This document shows, piece after piece, positions 5,237 to 8,282 of a DNA stretch of 8,282 nt. The notes under the pieces are model-generated. The model ran no database searches and had not been told where the DNA came from. It worked only from the letters and a program-made list of their open reading frames with translations. The stretch's first letter is position 1. Every line of letters begins with the position of its first letter. The stretch comes from Acidithiobacillus ferruginosus (GTDB taxonomy: Bacteria; Pseudomonadota; Gammaproteobacteria; Acidithiobacillales; Acidithiobacillaceae): positions 1 through 8,282 of the forward strand of contig NZ_JABBDR010000045.1 in NCBI RefSeq assembly GCF_018854495.1. The letters run 5' to 3'. A program made the position numbers and the translations under genes.

Positions 5237-6496
5237 GTGAAAGATCTACGCACCAACTTTTTGGACCACGTCAAAAAGGGTCTCAACGGAAAACCGCTGT
5301 TTCTGCGCATCATCTTCTGGGATGGCCATGAATACACCTTCAACCAGGACATCCGCGTTACCATGCACATCAGCTCCGCCAAACTCATCTCGCGCATGCT
5401 CATGGGCAGTGCCCTGGATGTGCTTGGCGAAGGGTACGTGGAGGGCACCATCGGCATCGATGGTCGCTATCAGGATATTCTCGCGGTGGCGGAAGGGCTG
5501 AGCGACGCCTTCCCCGCCAAAAAACCCAGAAGCGGCATTTTCCGCAAATATCACGCCGCCCACAGCAAATCCCGGGATGCCGATGCGATTCACTACCACT
5601 ACGATGTTTCCAACGACTTCTACAAGCTCTGGCTGGACCGCAACATGGTCTACTCCTGCGGCTACTTCAAGACCGGCGCGGAAGATATCGACACCGCCCA
5701 GGAGCAGAAGCTGGACCATATCTGCCGCAAACTCCATCTGCAGCCGGGTGAAAGGCTTCTGGATATCGGCTGCGGCTGGGGTGGTCTGCTGAGCTGGGCC
5801 GCAACCCATTACGGGATTCAGGGCGTGGGCGTCACCCTCAGCGAGCAGCAGTTTGCCTATACCAAGGAACGCATGGAACGCGAGGGCCTGGCGGATCGCG
5901 TGGAAATCCGCCTGCAGGATTACCGCGACATTCCCGAACGGGATTATTTCGATAAGGTCTCTTCGGTAGGGATGTTCGAGCATGTCGGTCGCGCCAAGCT
6001 TGGAGAATATTTTGGCGTCATCAACCGGGTGCTCAGGGAAGGTGGCTGGGTAATGAATCATGGCATCACCGCCAGCCAGCAGGATGACGAAGACGGCCAC
6101 CATTCCGGCAGCGATTTCATGGACAAGTACGTCTTCCCCGACGGCGAAATCCCGCATCTGTGGCGCCTGGTACTGGAAATGGCGGGGCAGGATCTGGAAG
6201 TCCTGGATGTGGAAAATCTCCGCCCCCACTACGCCCAGACTCTCATCCACTGGGTACAACGCCTGGAAGCACACAAGGACGAAGCCATCGCCATGGTGGG
6301 GGACAAGCGCTATCGCATCTGGGCCATCTACATGGCGGGCTGCGCCTATGCCTTCTGGCGGAACTGGTCGGCGCTGCATCAGGTGCTTGCCGTCAAACAG
6401 GGCGGTGCCGAACTGACGCCGCGGCCCTGGGAGCGGCATTACCAGTATCAGAAGGACCGTTTCCGCCTGGCCGCCCCAGATTGGGGGGATTTGTAA
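5237..6496 (+). CDS. cfa: Cyclopropane-fatty-acyl-phospholipid synthase
   Basis: Adds a methylene from S-adenosylmethionine across cis double bonds of membrane phospholipid acyl chains, a modification tied to acid tolerance. 419 residues. Domains: an N-terminal lipid-binding region (1-115), then HYHYDVSNDFYKLWLD (119-134), YSCGYF (139-144), the SAM motif LLDIGCGWGGL (174-184), VGMFEHVG (244-251), YVFPDGEIPHL (298-308) and the closing LRPHYAQTLIHW (328-339). The residues that hold the catalytic bicarbonate in E. coli Cfa appear to be present: C141, E248, H275, I277 and Y332. The GTG start has AGGAG (5225-5229) with a 7-base spacer. A long minus-strand frame over this gene is a shadow. The gap of 97 bases after the prenyltransferase-fold gene leaves operon membership open. 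Confidence 0.95.
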   Translation: MKDLRTNFLDHVKKGLNGKPLFLRIIFWDGHEYTFNQDIRVTMHISSAKLISRMLMGSALDVLGEGYVEGTIGIDGRYQDILAVAEGLSDAFPAKKPRSGIFRKYHAAHSKSRDADAIHYHYDVSNDFYKLWLDRNMVYSCGYFKTGAEDIDTAQEQKLDHICRKLHLQPGERLLDIGCGWGGLLSWAATHYGIQGVGVTLSEQQFAYTKERMEREGLADRVEIRLQDYRDIPERDYFDKVSSVGMFEHVGRAKLGEYFGVINRVLREGGWVMNHGITASQQDDEDGHHSGSDFMDKYVFPDGEIPHLWRLVLEMAGQDLEVLDVENLRPHYAQTLIHWVQRLEAHKDEAIAMVGDKRYRIWAIYMAGCAYAFWRNWSALHQVLAVKQGGAELTPRPWERHYQYQKDRFRLAAPDWGDL

Positions 6497-6557
6497 AAAT
6501 AACCGAATTGAACCGTTATGGGCGCGGAATCATCGGACTGGGACAAGGGAATACCGT

Positions 6558-7136
6558 ATGGGCAGAAATCGGCTGGAAGCCTTTAGCGATGGTGTGATCG
6601 CCATCATCATCACCATCATGGTCCTCGAAATGAAAGTGCCCCATGGTGAGCACCTGCGTGCCCTCCTGCCGGTGCTCCCGGTGTTCCTCAGTTATGTGAT
6701 GAGCTTTATCTACGTCGGCATATACTGGAATAACCATCACAACATGCTGCAGGCCAGCGGAAAGGTCAACGGCGCCATTCTCTGGGCCAATTTGCACTTG
6801 CTCTTCTGGCTCTCCTTGTTTCCGTTTGTGACGAGCTGGATGGGTGAAAACCATTTCGCCGTCGCTCCTACCGAACTGTACGGCGTCGTACTTTTTATGG
6901 CCGCCGTCGCCTATCTTATTCTCCAGTCTTGCATTATCGCCGCCGGGGCGCCGACATTGCGCCGCGCCATCGGTCGAGACTGGAAGGGGAAGGCCTCGCC
7001 CGCCCTCTATTTCATAGGCATTGTTTCCGCCCAATGGTCCCCCACGGCGGCCAAACTCATCTATCTGGGCCTGGCCTTGTTGTGGTTGATTCCGGATCGC
7101 CGGATAGAAAATCTCCTCGTCGACAGCAAGGAATGA
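6558..7136 (+). CDS. TMEM175/DUF1211 family potassium channel
   Basis: 192-residue membrane protein. The N-terminal RLEAFSDG (5-12) is the RxxxFSDG signature of TMEM175-type K+ channels, followed at once by the pore-lining helix VIAIIITIMVLEM (13-25). Further helices lie at about 36-57 (ending VGIYWNNHH, a conserved family feature), 73-95, 106-130, 149-159 and 163-180. Bacterial members of this length form tetramers with one repeat per subunit. The start is the ATG at 6558 with AAGGGA (6545-6550) 7 bases before it. It follows cfa by 61 bases with no terminator between them, so co-transcription is likely. Ion selectivity is inferred from the family. Confidence 0.92.
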   Translation: MGRNRLEAFSDGVIAIIITIMVLEMKVPHGEHLRALLPVLPVFLSYVMSFIYVGIYWNNHHNMLQASGKVNGAILWANLHLLFWLSLFPFVTSWMGENHFAVAPTELYGVVLFMAAVAYLILQSCIIAAGAPTLRRAIGRDWKGKASPALYFIGIVSAQWSPTAAKLIYLGLALLWLIPDRRIENLLVDSKE

Positions 7137-7205
7137 GGATGCCCCACCCAGCGTGACGATGGCGCCCGCTGCGCCCGAATAAAGTCCGCGATGGCCTGCT
7201 GGTGT

Positions 7206-7233
7206 CCGCCTCGTTGTTCATCACGAGGGGCGG
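7206..7233. repeat. Strong inverted repeat in the 7137-7379 intergenic gap
   Basis: CCGCCTCGT (7206-7214) pairs with ACGA (7223-7226) and GGCGG (7229-7233), with a two-base GG bulge and an 8-base loop. Neither strand has a T-run after it, so it is not a standard terminator. It lies just upstream of the extended -10 at 7255-7265, so an operator or an RNA hairpin ending the channel transcript are both possible. A smaller perfect repeat, GGCGC/GCGCC, sits at 7161-7175. Confidence 0.35.
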
Positions 7234-7254
7234 GGCGGTTGGTTACCGGATTTC

Positions 7255-7265
7255 TGGTATATACT
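7255..7265 (+). promoter_or_regulatory. Extended -10 promoter for the 76-codon membrane protein gene
   Basis: TGGTATATACT contains a TG-N extended element directly before TATATA, or an offset TATACT (7260-7265). A weak -35-like TTGGTT lies at 7239-7244. The predicted start near 7270 leaves a leader of about 110 bases. It argues against starting the downstream gene at the earlier ATG (7191). Confidence 0.4.
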
Positions 7266-7379
7266 TGCAACATGGGCAAGACCGGGGCTTGTGGGGCCGA
7301 AGCGCGCCGGGACATCGATCTCCTAAACGCGACGGCTCCCGGCCCCGTCACCTTACCGAAGTCCCAAGAGGAGGCGGGA

Positions 7380-7610
7380 ATGAGCCTGCGCAGACGTTTA
7401 CTGGATTGCTTTCGTGCAGATGCCCGCGAACGGTCAAAGGATCTGTACCGAATCACGCCGATTGGCTTGGCGCTGGGTCTCTGGTTTTCTCTATTCCTGT
7501 TTGTGCCCGGACAGGCTATGGCGACCCTCTTCATAAAGGTGGTTACGCTGCCTTTCTTACTGGCAATAGCCTGCTGGATACGACTCATGCGGGGGAGAAC
7601 GCAAGATTAA
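7380..7610 (+). CDS. Small two-helix membrane protein, unknown function
   Basis: 76 residues: a strongly basic N-terminus (MSLRRRLLDCFRADARERSK), one hydrophobic helix at about 26-43, a short loop with PGQ, and a second helix at about 48-69, ending RGRTQD. I do not recognise a family. The ATG at 7380 is chosen because AAGAGGAGG (7366-7374) sits 5 bases upstream; the same frame extends back to an ATG at 7191, but that stretch is low in coding character and spans a likely promoter. The positive-inside pattern suggests both ends face the cytoplasm. It lies 90 bases upstream of recC on the same strand, with no obvious functional link. Confidence 0.6.
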   Translation: MSLRRRLLDCFRADARERSKDLYRITPIGLALGLWFSLFLFVPGQAMATLFIKVVTLPFLLAIACWIRLMRGRTQD

Positions 7611-7700
7611 GCACTATTCCCGGGACGGCGACCGGAGCGCTCTCTTGATTGCGGTAAGTGTCTACGGCATCAACGCCATCGGCTCGGCGCCCGCCCCCGC

Positions 7701-8282
7701 ATGAGTCATCCGGAAATCGAACCGGGCTTTATCGTCCTCCACGGCGACTGTCTGGAGTGGCTCAGCGATGCCGTTCTGGAGTGGCTGCGCGAGCACCCGC
7801 TTCGGCCGCTGGAAGAGGAAATCTTTCTCGTCCAGAGCAACGGCATCGCCGAGTGGCTGCAATGGACCCTGGCAGCCCATGAGGGCATCTGTGCAGCGGT
7901 GCGCGTCGCCCTGCCGGGGCGTTTTCTCTGGGAAAGCTATGCACGGGTGCTGGGCACCAGCCTCGTCTCGGCCCGCTCGCCGCTGGACAAGGCACCGCTC
8001 ACCTGGCGATTGATGCGGCTCTTGCCGGAACTGCTGTCCCATGCCGATTTCGCCTCCTTGCGGCATTTTATCGGCCAGTCACAGCGGCCGGACGGCGCAT
8101 TGGAGCGGCGCTGGCAAATGGCCGCGCAGATCGCCGATCTCTTCGACCAGTATCAGGTCTATCGTGGCGACTGGCTGGCGGACTGGGCCACAGACCAGTC
8201 CCTGCTGCGGCGGGGCGATGGCGAGCGGGTGACTCTGCCCGCCGAGCAGCGCTGGCAACCCCGGCTCTGGCAGGCGTTACGG
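7701..8282 (+). CDS. recC: Exodeoxyribonuclease V gamma subunit RecC, N-terminal 194 codons (runs off right edge)
   Basis: RecC holds the RecBCD helicase-nuclease together, splits the DNA strands and recognises Chi during double-strand-break repair. The visible N-terminal part matches the family's inactive helicase-like domain: EEEIFLVQSNGIAEWLQWTLA (38-58, equivalent to ILVQSTGMAQWLQMTL of E. coli), LPGRFLWESYARVLG (71-85), LTWRLMRLLPELL (100-112), FASLRHFI (117-124), the highly typical IADLFDQYQVYRGDWLADW (144-162) and RWQPRLWQALR (184-194). E. coli RecC has 1122 residues, so most of the gene is outside. The ATG at 7701 is the only ATG/GTG/TTG in this open stretch after the stop at 7608-7610, yet it lacks a recognisable ribosome site (the preceding bases are a C-rich run). 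In many genomes recC is followed by recB and recD. Confidence 0.94.
   Translation, partial: MSHPEIEPGFIVLHGDCLEWLSDAVLEWLREHPLRPLEEEIFLVQSNGIAEWLQWTLAAHEGICAAVRVALPGRFLWESYARVLGTSLVSARSPLDKAPLTWRLMRLLPELLSHADFASLRHFIGQSQRPDGALERRWQMAAQIADLFDQYQVYRGDWLADWATDQSLLRRGDGERVTLPAEQRWQPRLWQALR

Noticed and set aside
5246..6439. Minus-strand 397-codon open frame over cfa
   Set aside because: It is a shadow created by GC-rich codon bias; the plus strand encodes a complete cyclopropane synthase with all catalytic residues.
7191..7379. N-terminal extension of the 76-residue membrane protein to an ATG at 7191
   Set aside because: The extension spans the inverted repeat and extended -10, and the strong ribosome site is at 7366-7374.

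Overview
The window reads as chromosomal DNA of a GC-rich gram-negative gammaproteobacterium-like organism. The gene set (ArnT-like lipid/lipid A glycosyltransferase, CrcB, cyclopropane fatty acid synthase, TMEM175-type K+ channel, RecC) and the protein style fit an acidophile such as Acidithiobacillus. That genus is an inference from the overall look and was not tested by any search. No mobile element, CRISPR array, tRNA or rRNA is visible.

Layout. Positions 1-884 (minus strand) hold the first 294 codons of glucose-6-phosphate isomerase (pgi), which runs off the left edge. Positions 885-1326 are a divergent intergenic region with a very AT-rich patch and a good sigma-70 promoter for the next gene. 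Positions 1327-3018 (plus) encode an ArnT/PMT-family membrane glycosyltransferase. Directly after its stop, at 3022-3076, lies a convincing fluoride (crcB-motif) riboswitch. Its likely promoter is inside the last 35 bases of the glycosyltransferase gene. The riboswitch leads a tight run of genes: a 98-codon membrane ORF that resembles a piece of formate-hydrogenlyase/complex I subunit 1; crcB (fluoride channel); a DUF190 PII-like gene; an easily missed 40-codon Cys/His-rich ORF that overlaps both neighbours; and a prenyltransferase/terpene-cyclase-fold protein. After a 97-base gap come a cyclopropane fatty acid synthase (5237-6496) and a TMEM175/DUF1211 channel (6558-7136). A regulatory-looking gap follows, then a 76-codon two-helix membrane protein (7380-7610) and the first 194 codons of recC (7701 to the right edge).

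How it may work together. Fluoride exporters matter most where external pH is near or below the pKa of HF, because HF diffuses into the cell and dissociates there. In an acidophile a fluoride riboswitch driving CrcB makes good sense. The flanking envelope genes (glycosyl transfer to a lipid, cyclopropanation, K+ channel) are all plausible acid/ion-stress functions, so the middle of the window can be read as an envelope and ion-homeostasis cluster. The most original part is the set of genes of unknown role co-transcribed behind the fluoride riboswitch: the 98-codon ORF, DUF190, the 40-codon Cys/His ORF and the prenyltransferase-fold protein. Together they could form an extended fluoride-response system.
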